This document shows positions 7,991 to 15,578 of a DNA stretch of 40,810 bases, piece by piece; position 1 is the first letter of the stretch; each line of letters opens with the position of its first letter. The stretch is from Roseiarcus fermentans. Its GTDB lineage: Bacteria; Pseudomonadota; Alphaproteobacteria; Rhizobiales; Beijerinckiaceae. The stretch is taken from contig NZ_QNRK01000052.1 of assembly GCF_003315135.1 (NCBI RefSeq), positions 1-40,810 of the forward strand, written 5' to 3'. Both the position numbers and the translations under genes were made by a program. The notes under the pieces are model-generated. The model was not told the DNA's origin, did no database searches, and saw nothing but the letters and a program-made list of their open reading frames with translations.

Positions 7991-8350
7991 TCAGGCGGCG
8001 GCGGCCAGGGCGACCACGTCGCCGATGTAAGTCTTCAGCGCCGCCGGGATGGCGAAATTGTACATTGGCATGCCGATGACGATGCGGTCGGCCGCCTGCA
8101 GCTCGGCCACGAGATCGTTGGATATCTTGATGGCGACGGCGCTTTCCGGCGAATGCCGCTCGGGCGGCGTGAACGCGCCGCCGATCCACGGCAGGTCGAC
8201 GAACGGTAAGCTCGCTTTGATCAGATTGCGCCGGATCACCTCACCGTCCGGGTGGGCCGCCTGCCACTCTTCGACAAAGAGCGACGTGAGCTTGCGGGAA
8301 GTCGAGTGCTCGCATCGAGGGCTGGAATCGATGGCGAGACGTGTGGTCAT
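7991..8350 (-). CDS. Truncated FMN-dependent azoreductase (AzoR-like)
   Basis: A 119-residue flavodoxin-like protein of the AzoR/acyl-carrier phosphodiesterase family. It keeps the N-terminal phosphate-binding loop 'DSSPR....SRKLT' (residues 8-23) and the FMN-binding 'ADRIVIGMPMYNFAIPAALKTYI' segment (about 86-108). The family is usually about 200 residues long; here the frame ends in an Ala run right after that segment, so the C-terminal half that completes the dimer and substrate site is missing. The stop is followed within 27 bases by the next gene, as if a deletion had joined them. GGGAG sits seven bases before the start at 8350. It may be a decayed gene or a short stand-alone flavodoxin; activity is doubtful. 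Confidence 0.7.
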   Translation of the reverse strand: MTTRLAIDSSPRCEHSTSRKLTSLFVEEWQAAHPDGEVIRRNLIKASLPFVDLPWIGGAFTPPERHSPESAVAIKISNDLVAELQAADRIVIGMPMYNFAIPAALKTYIGDVVALAAAA

Positions 8351-8453
8351 TGCGGCGCTCCCATGCCGAGCAGGTCTACGGTTGCAAGCTCGCGCATCGC
8401 GGCGGTGAAAAAAACTGGCGAAGTTGCGATCAAGTCGGCCTATATTTTCGAAC

Positions 8454-9395
8454 ATGAGCCCGCTGACGCTCGATCAAATCCGCGTGTTCCTGGCCGTCGT
8501 CGACGAAGGGAGCTTCACGAAAGCGGCGACTAGGCTGAACCGTGCGCGGTCCGCCGTGACCTATGGCATCCAGAACCTCGAAGCGCAGATCGGGCTGCCG
8601 CTGTTCGACCGAACAGCCTACCGTCCGGCGCTCACCGAGGCGGGCCGCACGCTGCTATGGCGTGCGCGACGCATTGCCGAGGAGTCGGACGCTTTCCAGC
8701 AGTCCGCGCGAAGCCTGGCGAGCGGGCTGGAAGCCGAGTTGACGATCGTGATGGACTCGATGTTCCCGGCGCCACCGATCGTCGAAGCGCTCCGGGCCTT
8801 TACGATGGCGTTTCCAACCATCCAACCGCGCGTCTACGTGCAGCCGCTCGGCGCAGCCGCGGAACTGGTGCTCGACGGAACTTGCGTGGTCGGTCTCCTC
8901 CCACTCATCTTCAGTGACATGGCCGCCTTCAAGAGCTTTCCGCTCCTGACCATCGAGCTCGTTCCCGTCGTCGCTCCCGGTCACCCACTCGCGGCGATCG
9001 CAGGCGCGATCGAGACGCATGTCCTGCAGCAGCACGTGCAGCTCGTGCTGACCGATCGCTCCGCCCTGACGGCGGGACGGGATTATGGCGTCCTTTCCGC
9101 GCGAACCTGGCGCTTGGCAGACCTGAGCGCCAAGCAGTCGATGCTGCTGGCCGGCCTCGGCTGGGGCAACATGCCCCTTCACATGGTTGAAGATGACATC
9201 GAGCGGGGACGGTTGAAGATCATCCGACCGGCAGACTTCGATCCGCGGGTCGCTCGTCTTGTCATGGGATGCGCCTATCTCACCGCCGATCGGTTAGGCC
9301 CCGGCGCTCGATGGTTGGTCGAACGACTAACGGCGGGGCCGGGGCTGCATCTCAACGCAACCAGCAGGCACGCGGCACAAATCTCGGGAGGATGA
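8454..9395 (+). CDS. LysR-family transcriptional regulator (2)
   Basis: A 313-residue LysR regulator. The helix-turn-helix is at about residues 5-62 (LDQIRVFLAVVDEGSFTKAATRLNRARSAVTYGIQNLEAQIG), followed by an effector-binding domain at about 90-300. The start at 8454 is chosen from alignment to LysR N-termini; it has little Shine-Dalgarno character, and a ten-residue longer version from 8424 is possible. It diverges from the azoreductase-reductase-pirin run with only 103 bases between start codons, a classic arrangement for a LysR controlling the divergent genes. The inducer is unknown; the target set suggests quinones or other electrophiles, which is inference only. Confidence 0.88.
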   Translation: MSPLTLDQIRVFLAVVDEGSFTKAATRLNRARSAVTYGIQNLEAQIGLPLFDRTAYRPALTEAGRTLLWRARRIAEESDAFQQSARSLASGLEAELTIVMDSMFPAPPIVEALRAFTMAFPTIQPRVYVQPLGAAAELVLDGTCVVGLLPLIFSDMAAFKSFPLLTIELVPVVAPGHPLAAIAGAIETHVLQQHVQLVLTDRSALTAGRDYGVLSARTWRLADLSAKQSMLLAGLGWGNMPLHMVEDDIERGRLKIIRPADFDPRVARLVMGCAYLTADRLGPGARWLVERLTAGPGLHLNATSRHAAQISGG

Positions 9396-9503
9396 TGCCG
9401 TCGTGGTCAAAATCTGAAACGCCCTGGCGCGGCCGAGCTGGAAGCGTGACGAACGCCGAACACGAACGGCCTCTACCAAGCGAGCGGCTCTGCTGATGGG
9501 ATA

Positions 9504-9914
9504 ATGACGATGTTGAAGCTTTCCTGCCTCTGCGGCCAAGTCCGCATCGAAATTTCCAAGCGACCGGACTTCATCAATGAGTGCAACTGCACGCTTTGTA
9601 GCAAGTCTGGCGCCCGCTGGGCTTATTTTCACCCATCGGAAGTCATCGTCGTGGGAACGACGAGCGGATATCGCCGGGAAGATAAGGAAGACCCGGCCGC
9701 AGAAATCCATTTCTGTGCAAATTGTGGCTCCACGACACATTTTAATTTGACCGCAAGCGCCGTATCGAAATTCGGCAACGTCCAGATGGGCGTCAATATG
9801 CGTTTGGCGGATGAGAAGGACCTGGCCGGAATAGAATTGCGCTATCCTGACGGGCGAGCTTGGCCGGGCAAGGGGGCCTTCAGCTATGTGCAAGAGGCTC
9901 GGATCATGGGCTGA
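9504..9914 (+). CDS. GFA-domain protein (CENP-V/GFA family)
   Basis: A 136-residue zinc protein of the glutathione-dependent formaldehyde-activating (GFA/Gfa-like) family. The expected cysteines are present: Cys8 and Cys10 (CLCG), Cys27, Cys29 and Cys32 (CNCTLC), and Cys71 and Cys74 (FCANCG). Founding members bind two zinc ions and promote S-hydroxymethylglutathione formation, but most have no proven activity. The start at 9504 is ATG-ACG-ATG; either ATG could serve. It follows the LysR gene by 108 bases and is followed by a methyltransferase pseudogene that overlaps its 3' neighbourhood. Family certain, role open. Confidence 0.85.
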   Translation: MTMLKLSCLCGQVRIEISKRPDFINECNCTLCSKSGARWAYFHPSEVIVVGTTSGYRREDKEDPAAEIHFCANCGSTTHFNLTASAVSKFGNVQMGVNMRLADEKDLAGIELRYPDGRAWPGKGAFSYVQEARIMG

Positions 9915-9954
9915 CGGGTGGGTCCGGAATGAGCGCTTTGCGATGAGTGTCGGT

Positions 9955-10246
9955 CGGTTCAGTGCGACGGCGGCCGGCTTCAATCGAGCCGTCTACGAGC
10001 GGCTCAAGCCCGGTTGCGCCTACGTGATCTTCGATCACGCCGCCGCCGCAGGGACGGGCGCGAGCGACACCCGGTCGCTGCATCGGATCGACCCTGCATC
10101 CGTCCGCAAGGAGGTGGAGGCGGCCGGCTTCGTACCGTAGGCGGAAAGCAGCATGCTCGCGAACGCGGACGATTCCGACTTGATCAAGGTGTTTGATTGA
10201 TCCGTCGATCAAGGGCCGAACTGATCGGTTTGTACATCGGTCGTGA
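9955..10246 (+). pseudogene. Remnant of a class I SAM-dependent methyltransferase
   Basis: The translated sequence matches the C-terminal part of a proteobacterial methyltransferase family: 'FNRAVYERLKPGCAYVIFDH' then a GTGASDT-RSLHRIDP stretch and 'VRKEVEAAGF'. An in-frame TAG (10138-10140) interrupts it; the same frame continues beyond as 'AESSMLANADDSDLIKVFD'. A four-base tandem duplication, TGATTGAT at 10194-10201, then shifts the frame, and the expected tail 'PSIKGRTDRFVHRS' follows in the new frame to a TGA at 10244-10246. The N-terminal SAM-binding half is absent, so the gene lost its 5' end too. It is dead. The 5' limit is approximate. Confidence 0.75.
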
Positions 10247-10329
10247 AGCCCTGACCGGCGTCGGCGCCGACGGAAACGCCCCCGCTCACAAAGCAAATAT
10301 GATTGAAATATCAGGGCTATAGGTCGGGT

Positions 10330-10521
10330 TTAGACGGGGACCCAGTTTGGCGCTGATCTCCGGTCAGGGCCGAGAGTGCGACTTGCAGCCGTGCGGGGGC
10401 GACCGTCGCTGTGGGCCGTTTCGATGTCGCCCGAGTTGATCTCACTCGCCCGCCGGTGGCCGAGGAGCACCTCGAAGTGATTGCGCAGACGGGCCATGGT
10501 GTACTTGGACAGGGGCTTCAT
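10330..10521 (-). CDS. Small hypothetical protein (63 aa)
   Basis: Not recognised. The frame begins at 10521 with a good Shine-Dalgarno (AGGGG, seven bases before the ATG). Its first 40 or so codons have third positions that are nearly all G or C, as expected for coding DNA in this genome. The product is basic ('MKPLSKYTMARLRNHFEVLL' opens it) with no membrane segment. The last third looks less like a protein. It could be a small DNA-associated protein, or the stump of a longer gene; the sequence just beyond its stop is AT-richer. No neighbour suggests a role. Confidence 0.35.
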   Translation of the reverse strand: MKPLSKYTMARLRNHFEVLLGHRRASEINSGDIETAHSDGRPRTAASRTLGPDRRSAPNWVPV

Positions 10522-10872
10522 CGGCTTCCCCTTGTGGATACTGCGCTGTGTCCACCGCGGTGGAAAACGGGGCGGAGTCATAGCTCGGGCGCGAGGTCCG
10601 GCGCGTCTCGGCGGACCCTCTGAGGGTGCAGGGCCGCTCCCGGGCGAGCCCGGTGCGCTGGACGCTGATTTTGGACCGAGCGCTTCAATTTGACGGGCAG
10701 ATTGCGGGACTCTGGAGTCTGCGGACCAATAATTTCAAAGGTTACGCCGGCGCCGGCGCCCTGTGGCGGATTGCCGGGCGTTTACCTTGGACCGGCCGCT
10801 TCTTTCGAACGCCGAATGATAATGAGTCAGGGTATAACCCATCCTTCCGATTTGCAGAAGAGGTTGTTCGGC
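10522..10872. other. Stretch without a convincing gene
   Basis: Between the small ORF and the 3' end of cobQ. I see no recognisable gene, riboswitch or tRNA. A short GC-rich inverted repeat (CCCT...AGGG) is present near 10616-10626. Frames reading into the antisense of cobQ from here appear to be shadows. Confidence 0.5.
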
Positions 10873-12333
10873 TCAGCGGGCCGTCTCGATCAGCCGGTCG
10901 ACCGCAAGGCAGCGTTCCAGATGGTCCGCCAGCGCGTCGAGCGTGGCGTCGAGGTCGTGCTCGTAGTCGAGGTCGGACGGCAGAGCCTCGATCCAGTCGA
11001 GCCAGACGCGGCGCTGCAGGTCGTGGTTGAAGAGGCCGTGAACGTAGGCGCCGCGGATGTTTCCGCCCGGGGCCACGGCGCCGTCGGGCCGGCCGTCGGC
11101 GAAGCGCAGCAGCGGCCGCTCGGCGTCGCGGCCGAAGGTGCGCCCGACGTGAATCTCGTAGCCGTGAAAGGGAGCGCCCTCGGCGACCGAGACGCCGGCG
11201 CAGCGCCGGAGCGTCTTTTCGCCTTCGAGCACGGTCTCGACGTCGAGCAGTCCGAGCCCGGCGACCGAGCCCGGCCGGCCCTCGATCCCCCCGGGATCGG
11301 AAACCGTTCGCCCGAGCATCTGGTAGCCGCCGCAGACGCCGAGCACTTTGCCGCCGCGCCGGGCGTGGGCGATAATGTCGATGTCCCAGCCTTCGGCGCG
11401 CAGCGCCGCGAGGTCGGCGATGGTCGCCTTCGACCCGGGCAGGACGATCAGGTCGGCGCCGGCCGGCAGCGGCGCGCCGCGGCCGGCGAACACGATTCTG
11501 ACGCCCGGCTCGCGTTCGAGGGCGTCGAAATCGTCGAAGTTGGCGATATGCGGCAGTTTTGGCACGACGACGAGCCGCCCGCCGCCGGTCACGCCGCGTG
11601 GCCGTTCGAGGACGACGGCGTCTTCCGCGGGCAACCAGGCGGCGTCGTGGAAATACGGCACGAGCCCGAACGACGACCAGCCGCTGCGCTCGACGATCGC
11701 CTGCATGCCGGCCGCAAACAGCGACGGGTCGCCGCGGAACTTGTTGACGATGAAGCCGCGCACCATCGCCGCGTCGGCCGCGTCGAGCACGACCCGCGTG
11801 CCGACGATCTGGGCGATCACCCCGCCGCGGTCGATGTCGCCGATCAGCACGACCGGCGTCCCGGTGGCGCGGGAAAAACCCATGTTGGCGAGGTCGTTGT
11901 CGCGCAGGTTGATCTCCGCGGCGCTGCCCGCGCCCTCGACCAGCACGATGTCGGCCTCGGCCTTGAGGCGCTCGTAGCTTTCAACCACGCTCGCCATGAG
12001 GCGCGGCTTCCACGCCTGAAAGTCCTGCGCGCCCGCCGAGCCGAGGCTTTTTCCGCGCAGCACCAGCTGCGCGCCGACGTCGCTCTGGGGCTTCAGCAGC
12101 ACCGGGTTCATGTGCACGCTCGGCTCGATCCGGCAGGCGCGCGCCTGCAGCGCCTGGGCGCGGCCGATCTCGCCGCCGTCCGCGGCGACCGCGGCGTTGT
12201 TCGACATGTTTTGGGGCTTGAACGGCCGGACCCGCAGGCCGCGCGCGGTCAGCGCCCGGCACAGGCCCGTCACCAGCAGCGACTTGCCGACGTCGGATCC
12301 GGTGCCCTGGAACATCAGCGCGCGCGCGGTCAT
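10873..12333 (-). CDS. cobQ: Cobyric acid synthase (copy 1)
   Basis: A 486-residue CobQ/CbiP, which amidates four side chains of adenosylcobyrinate a,c-diamide with glutamine and ATP. The N-terminal dethiobiotin-synthetase-like ATPase starts with GTGSDVGKS (about residues 10-18), followed by '[11 protein letters not shown]' and '[13 protein letters not shown]'. The C-terminal class I glutamine amidotransferase has the nucleophile motif '[10 protein letters not shown]' and the catalytic His in 'AYVHGLF'. AGGGA lies seven bases before the start at 12333; the longer upstream frame is not conserved. It runs opposite to the main cob operon and is separated from cobO by the GIY-YIG unit. A second, clearly different cobQ is at 31645-33231. 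No riboswitch precedes this copy. Confidence 0.93.
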   Translation of the reverse strand: MTARALMFQGTGSDVGKSLLVTGLCRALTARGLRVRPFKPQNMSNNAAVAADGGEIGRAQALQARACRIEPSVHMNPVLLKPQSDVGAQLVLRGKSLGSAGAQDFQAWKPRLMASVVESYERLKAEADIVLVEGAGSAAEINLRDNDLANMGFSRATGTPVVLIGDIDRGGVIAQIVGTRVVLDAADAAMVRGFIVNKFRGDPSLFAAGMQAIVERSGWSSFGLVPYFHDAAWLPAEDAVVLERPRGVTGGGRLVVVPKLPHIANFDDFDALEREPGVRIVFAGRGAPLPAGADLIVLPGSKATIADLAALRAEGWDIDIIAHARRGGKVLGVCGGYQMLGRTVSDPGGIEGRPGSVAGLGLLDVETVLEGEKTLRRCAGVSVAEGAPFHGYEIHVGRTFGRDAERPLLRFADGRPDGAVAPGGNIRGAYVHGLFNHDLQRRVWLDWIEALPSDLDYEHDLDATLDALADHLERCLAVDRLIETAR

Positions 12334-12534
12334 GCGGTTTCCCTGTCGTGGCGAGCGGCGCCCGGTTCGCCGGCTCGGGTCGAATACCCGACGGTTCGTT
12401 CGCACGCCAAGGCGATCGGACCCGACGGCCCAGGGTGACGTATTGCTGCAGCCCAAAGCGCGATCTTGAACTCCTCAAATGGACCGGAAAGCGGGCCTCG
12501 CCTCTCATCGCGGTCTGCGCGGAGCGACCCTCGG

Positions 12535-12562
12535 TGTCACCCCCGCGAACGCGGGGGTCCAG
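12535..12562. repeat. Palindromic repeat, left of GIY-YIG
   Basis: A 28-base element with a near-perfect hairpin (GACCCCCGCG-type arms, ACCCCCGCG against CGCGGGGGT around a short AA loop) flanked by TGTC and CCAG. An inverted copy differing at one base is at 12967-12994, on the other side of the GIY-YIG gene; similarity extends about 12 more bases on the gene-proximal side (ending CGCCGCC). Repeats of this form are common dispersed REP-like palindromes in Hyphomicrobiales. Confidence 0.7.
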
Positions 12563-12577
12563 TGACGCGCCGCCAAG

Positions 12578-12874
12578 TCAATTGTTCAGCGTCTCGTAGA
12601 GGTCTCGCCAGTCTGGGTTGAACCGTTCGATCAGTTCGAGTTTCCACCGTCGCTCCCATTTCTTCAACTGCTTCTCACGCGCGATCGCCTCCCGGACATC
12701 ATCGTAATGCTCGTACCAGACGAGCGTCTTGACGCTGTATTTCGCGGTGAATTGTGAGCCGACCCCGTTACGATGCTGAAACGCGCGCGCTCCGAGATGG
12801 TTCGTTACACCGACATAGAGGGTTCCGTTGCGCCGACTCGCCATGATGTAGACGCTGTAGCGCCGCTCGGTCAT
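12578..12874 (-). CDS. GIY-YIG nuclease-domain protein
   Basis: A 98-residue stand-alone GIY-YIG domain. The signature is 'YSVYIM' (residues 6-11) and 'TLYVG' (18-22), followed by a conserved Arg in 'LGARAFQHR' (27-35), 'FTAKYSVKTLVWYEHYDD' (42-59), 'REKQLKKWERRWKLELIE' (66-83) and the family's C-terminal 'FNPDWRDLY'. These small relatives of UvrC and homing nucleases have no settled role. The gene is flanked by inverted copies of a 28-base palindromic repeat at 12535 and 12967 and splits cobQ from cobO, which suggests it was inserted as a unit. AAGGG sits directly before the start at 12874, a poor spacing. Confidence 0.85.
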   Translation of the reverse strand: MTERRYSVYIMASRRNGTLYVGVTNHLGARAFQHRNGVGSQFTAKYSVKTLVWYEHYDDVREAIAREKQLKKWERRWKLELIERFNPDWRDLYETLNN

Positions 12875-13189
12875 CCCTTGCCCCCGCAGCCGCTTTCCCT
12901 TGTCCTGAAAGCGCGATCCAGGATTGTATTGTCACCTGTCCGTGGTCAAGCGGTGGCGGCGGGGCGCTGGACCCCCGCTTTCGCGGGGGTGACACGGTTA
13001 AGGGCGCCGGCGATTGCGTCATCACCGCCGGCACATTCGAAGGTCCGCGCCTCGCGCCCTCTGCCTTACCTGGGTGAGTCGGAGGGCGGCAAAGGACCGA
13101 GGGCGAGACGTTCGTCGATGCGTCCGGGAGCGCCCGCCTCTTGCGCACTCCTGCCAGCCAGTCCGGCGCCATGCGCCCGATCTCGCCCC
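12875..13189. other. Gap between GIY-YIG gene and cobO
   Basis: Holds the right copy of the palindromic repeat (12967-12994) and otherwise nothing I can support. It is the downstream side of cobO. Confidence 0.5.
12967..12994. repeat. Palindromic repeat, right of GIY-YIG (inverted copy)
   Basis: Inverted copy of the element at 12535-12562, 27 of 28 bases identical when reverse-complemented. Together the two bound a segment of about 460 bases that contains only the GIY-YIG gene. Confidence 0.7.
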
Positions 13190-13798
13190 CTAAAACTCAA
13201 TCCCCGCCTGCCCCTTCGCCCCAGCGGCGAAATGGTGCTTCACCGCGCCCATCTCGGTCACGAGATCCGCCGCCGCCAGCAAGGCCGGCTTGGCGTTGCG
13301 GCCGGTGACGACGACGTGCAGGTCGGCCCGGCGCGCCTGAAGCGTCGCCACCACCTCGTCGAGCGGCAGGTAGTCGTAGCGCAGCGCGATGTTCAGTTCG
13401 TCCAGCACCAGCAGGCGAATGGCCGGGTCGGCCATCATGGCGCGGGCCGTGTCCCAGGCGACGCGCGCCGCCGCGACGTCGCGCGCGCGATCCTGCGTCA
13501 CCCAGGTGAAGCCCTCGCCCATCGTCCGCCATTGCACCCGGTCGCCGAAGGCTGCGAAGGCGTGGCGCTCGCCGGTGTCGCGGCCCTTGACGAACTGGAC
13601 GACGCCGATCGTCCAGCCGTGGCCGAGCGCGCGCAGCGCGAGCCCGAAGGCGGCGGTCGACTTGCCTTTCCCGGGGCCGGTGTGGACGATCAGGAGGCTC
13701 TTCTCCACGACGGTCTTCGAGGCGACCTCCGCGTCCTGGACCTGCTTGCGCTTGATCATCTTCTCCCGGTGCCGGGCCAGTTCTTGCGTCGAATCCAT
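13190..13798 (-). CDS. cobO: Cob(I)yrinic acid a,c-diamide adenosyltransferase
   Basis: A 202-residue CobO/BtuR/CobA-type corrinoid adenosyltransferase. It transfers the 5'-deoxyadenosyl group of ATP to the reduced cobalt of the corrin ring. The ATP loop GPGKGKST is at residues 41-48, followed by 'VQFVKG', 'LLVLDELNIALRYDYL' and 'VVVTGRNA', and a C-terminal 'GIEF' ending typical of the family. The start at 13798 has AAGGA five or six bases upstream. It diverges from the riboswitch-led DUF1636-cobW-cobN operon; the 338 bases between contain the plus-strand promoter and riboswitch. I see no riboswitch on the cobO strand. Confidence 0.93.
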   Translation of the reverse strand: MDSTQELARHREKMIKRKQVQDAEVASKTVVEKSLLIVHTGPGKGKSTAAFGLALRALGHGWTIGVVQFVKGRDTGERHAFAAFGDRVQWRTMGEGFTWVTQDRARDVAAARVAWDTARAMMADPAIRLLVLDELNIALRYDYLPLDEVVATLQARRADLHVVVTGRNAKPALLAAADLVTEMGAVKHHFAAGAKGQAGIEF

Positions 13799-13839
13799 GA
13801 AAGTCCTTTCGCTTCCGGCGAATTGGCGGCGCCGGCGCG

Positions 13840-13868
13840 TTGACACGTCCCGCGTCCGAGCCTACCAG
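13840..13868 (+). promoter_or_regulatory. Predicted sigma-70 promoter of main cob operon
   Basis: TTGACA at 13840-13845, a 17-base spacer, then TACCAG at 13863-13868. The -35 is consensus and the -10 is weak. A start about seven bases later would coincide with the first stem of the cobalamin riboswitch. Confidence 0.55.
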
Positions 13869-13871
13869 AAA

Positions 13872-14040
13872 TGTGACGACGGTCCTCGCGTGAAGCGAGG
13901 CCAAGAGGGAATACGGTCATTCCGTAGCTGCCCCCGCAACTGTGATCGGGAAGTCCGCGTCGATAGGCCACTGGAGCGATCCGGGAAGGCGACGCGGGCG
14001 TCAAGGACCCGAGAGCCAGGAGACCTGCCGTCGTCCGCAG
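13872..14040 (+). promoter_or_regulatory. Cobalamin riboswitch (main cob operon)
   Basis: A plus-strand B12 aptamer. The B12 box AGCCAGGAGACCTGCC is at 14014-14029; the conserved core GCTGCCCCCGCAACTGT is at 13927-13943 and GCCACTGG follows near 13967. The closing stem pairs GACGACGG near 13873 with CCGTCGTC near 14028. It precedes DUF1636, cobW and cobN, so adenosylcobalamin should switch the operon off. The first coding start is about 100 bases downstream; I do not see a clear poly-U terminator, which suggests control of translation or Rho access. Confidence 0.92.
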
Positions 14041-14136
14041 ACTAGACCCGACGGGCGGGGCGCCGCGTTCGGGGCGGCAATGCTTTGCCGTTCGCCTTTC
14101 ATCGCCCCGGGAGCGTCTCGAGCGTGAGGGCGGTGG

Positions 14137-14538
14137 TTGGCGCATTGTAATGAACATCATCCGGTGGTCGTGCAGGTGTGCACCACCTGTCGCGCCGAAG
14201 GCGAAGCGCTGGAGCCGCGCGAGGCGCGCGCCGGCGCCCGCCTCTACGCCGCGCTCCGGTCGGCGAGCGGCCCCGGCGACCCGGAGATTGCGCCGGTCGA
14301 ATGTTTCAGCGTGTGCCGCAGACCCTGCACCCTGAGCTTCTCGGCGCCGGGCGCCTGGACCTACGTCGTCGCGGATGTCGCCGCCGCGATCGACCCGCAG
14401 GAGATCTTTTCGACCGCCCGCCTCTACGGCGCCGCGCCGAAGGGAATCGTTCCGTGGAAGGAGCGGCCCGCAGCGCTGAAGCGCGGGGTCGTCGCCCGAA
14501 TCCCGCCATCGCCGACCGAACAGGAGCCTCGCCCGTGA
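14137..14538 (+). CDS. DUF1636 metal-binding protein
   Basis: A protein of up to 133 residues of the DUF1636 family, found beside cobW/cobN in proteobacterial B12 clusters. It has 'VCTTCR' near the N-terminus and a later Cys cluster, 'VECFSVCRRPC', in a thioredoxin-like ferredoxin arrangement that could hold a metal or Fe-S cluster. The frame has no ATG: TTG at 14137 is the longest start, and GTG codons at 14164, 14170 and 14176 are alternatives closer to the CTTC motif. It is the first gene after the riboswitch and overlaps cobW by GTGA. A role in cobalt handling for the CobN chelatase is plausible from position but unproven. Confidence 0.8.
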   Translation: MAHCNEHHPVVVQVCTTCRAEGEALEPREARAGARLYAALRSASGPGDPEIAPVECFSVCRRPCTLSFSAPGAWTYVVADVAAAIDPQEIFSTARLYGAAPKGIVPWKERPAALKRGVVARIPPSPTEQEPRP

Positions 14539-15566
14539 GCGCGTTGCGAAAAATCCCTGCAACCATCGTCACCGGATTCCTCGGCGCCGGCAAGACGACG
14601 TTCATCCGCAGCCTGCTCGAGAACGCCGGCGGGCGGCGGATCGCGCTGGTGATCAACGAATTCGGCGACGTCGGCGTCGACGGCGACATCCTCAAGTCGT
14701 GCGGCGTCGAGTCCTGCCGGGACGAGGATATCGTCGAGCTGGCGAACGGATGCCTGTGCTGCACCGTCGCCGACGAATTCCTGCCGGCGATCGAGGCGCT
14801 GCTGAAGCGGTCGGACGCGCTCGACCACATCATCATCGAGACGTCGGGTCTCGCCTTGCCGAAACCGCTGCTCAAGGCGTTCGACTGGCCGCAGGTGCGC
14901 GCGCGCGTCACGGTGGACGGCGTGATCGCCGTGGTCGACGCGGCCGCCGTGGCGGACGGGCGCTTCGTCGACGACGCCGAGAAGCTCGCGGCCGAGCGCG
15001 CCGCCGATCCCGCCGTCGCCCACGACAATCCGCTCGAGGAAGTCTACCAGGACCAGCTGTTCTGCGCCGATCTCGTCGTTCTCAACAAAATCGACCTTCT
15101 CGATCCGGACGATGCAGAGCGCGTGTCGCGCTCGATCGCAGCCGCGGCGCGCGGCCGGGCCAAGGTCATCGCGACCGAGGAGGGCCGGGTCGACCCGGCC
15201 ATCGCGCTCGGGCTGGAAGCCGGCGCCGAGGACGACCTCGCCTCCCGGCCTTCGCATCACGACGGGTCCGAGGCGCACGATCACGACGACTTCGACTCGT
15301 TCGTCGTCGAGGTGCCGCCGCTCGCCGATCCGGCGGACTATGTCCGGCGGCTGGCCGAAATCACCGAGCGTCACGACGTCCTCAGGATGAAGGGCTTTCT
15401 CGACGTCGCGGGCAAGCCGATGCGCCTGCTGGTGCAGGGGGTCGGCGCCCGCTTCCGCCAGCAGTACGACCGGCTGTGGCGCGCGGACGAGGCGCGCCGC
15501 GGCCGCCTGGTGGTGATCGGCCAGAAGGGGCTGAACCGGGACGCCATCGAAGCCGCGCTTCGCTGA
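14535..15566 (+). CDS. cobW: CobW GTPase, cobalt chaperone
   Basis: A 343-residue CobW of the G3E GTPase (COG0523) family, thought to deliver Co(II) to the aerobic chelatase. The P-loop GFLGAGKTT is at residues 14-22, the metal-binding CLCC motif at 73-76, 'NKID' near 184, and a His/Asp-rich stretch (HHDGSEAHDHDD) at about 238-249 before the C-terminal CobW_C domain. The GTG start at 14535 overlaps the DUF1636 stop. It precedes cobN by 12 bases, matching its expected job. Confidence 0.93.
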   Translation: MSALRKIPATIVTGFLGAGKTTFIRSLLENAGGRRIALVINEFGDVGVDGDILKSCGVESCRDEDIVELANGCLCCTVADEFLPAIEALLKRSDALDHIIIETSGLALPKPLLKAFDWPQVRARVTVDGVIAVVDAAAVADGRFVDDAEKLAAERAADPAVAHDNPLEEVYQDQLFCADLVVLNKIDLLDPDDAERVSRSIAAAARGRAKVIATEEGRVDPAIALGLEAGAEDDLASRPSHHDGSEAHDHDDFDSFVVEVPPLADPADYVRRLAEITERHDVLRMKGFLDVAGKPMRLLVQGVGARFRQQYDRLWRADEARRGRLVVIGQKGLNRDAIEAALR

Positions 15567-15578
15567 CGAAAGGTCGCC

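Noticed and set aside
10340-10360. A sequence like the ends of IS21-type elements near 10340 (GGGGACCCAGTTTGG)
   Set aside because: Single short match without partner end or transposase; too weak to call.
10690-12438. Long plus-strand open frame over cobQ
   Set aside because: It is antisense to cobQ, whose motifs are complete on the minus strand. GC-rich third positions remove stops from the opposite strand; the product has no recognisable domain.
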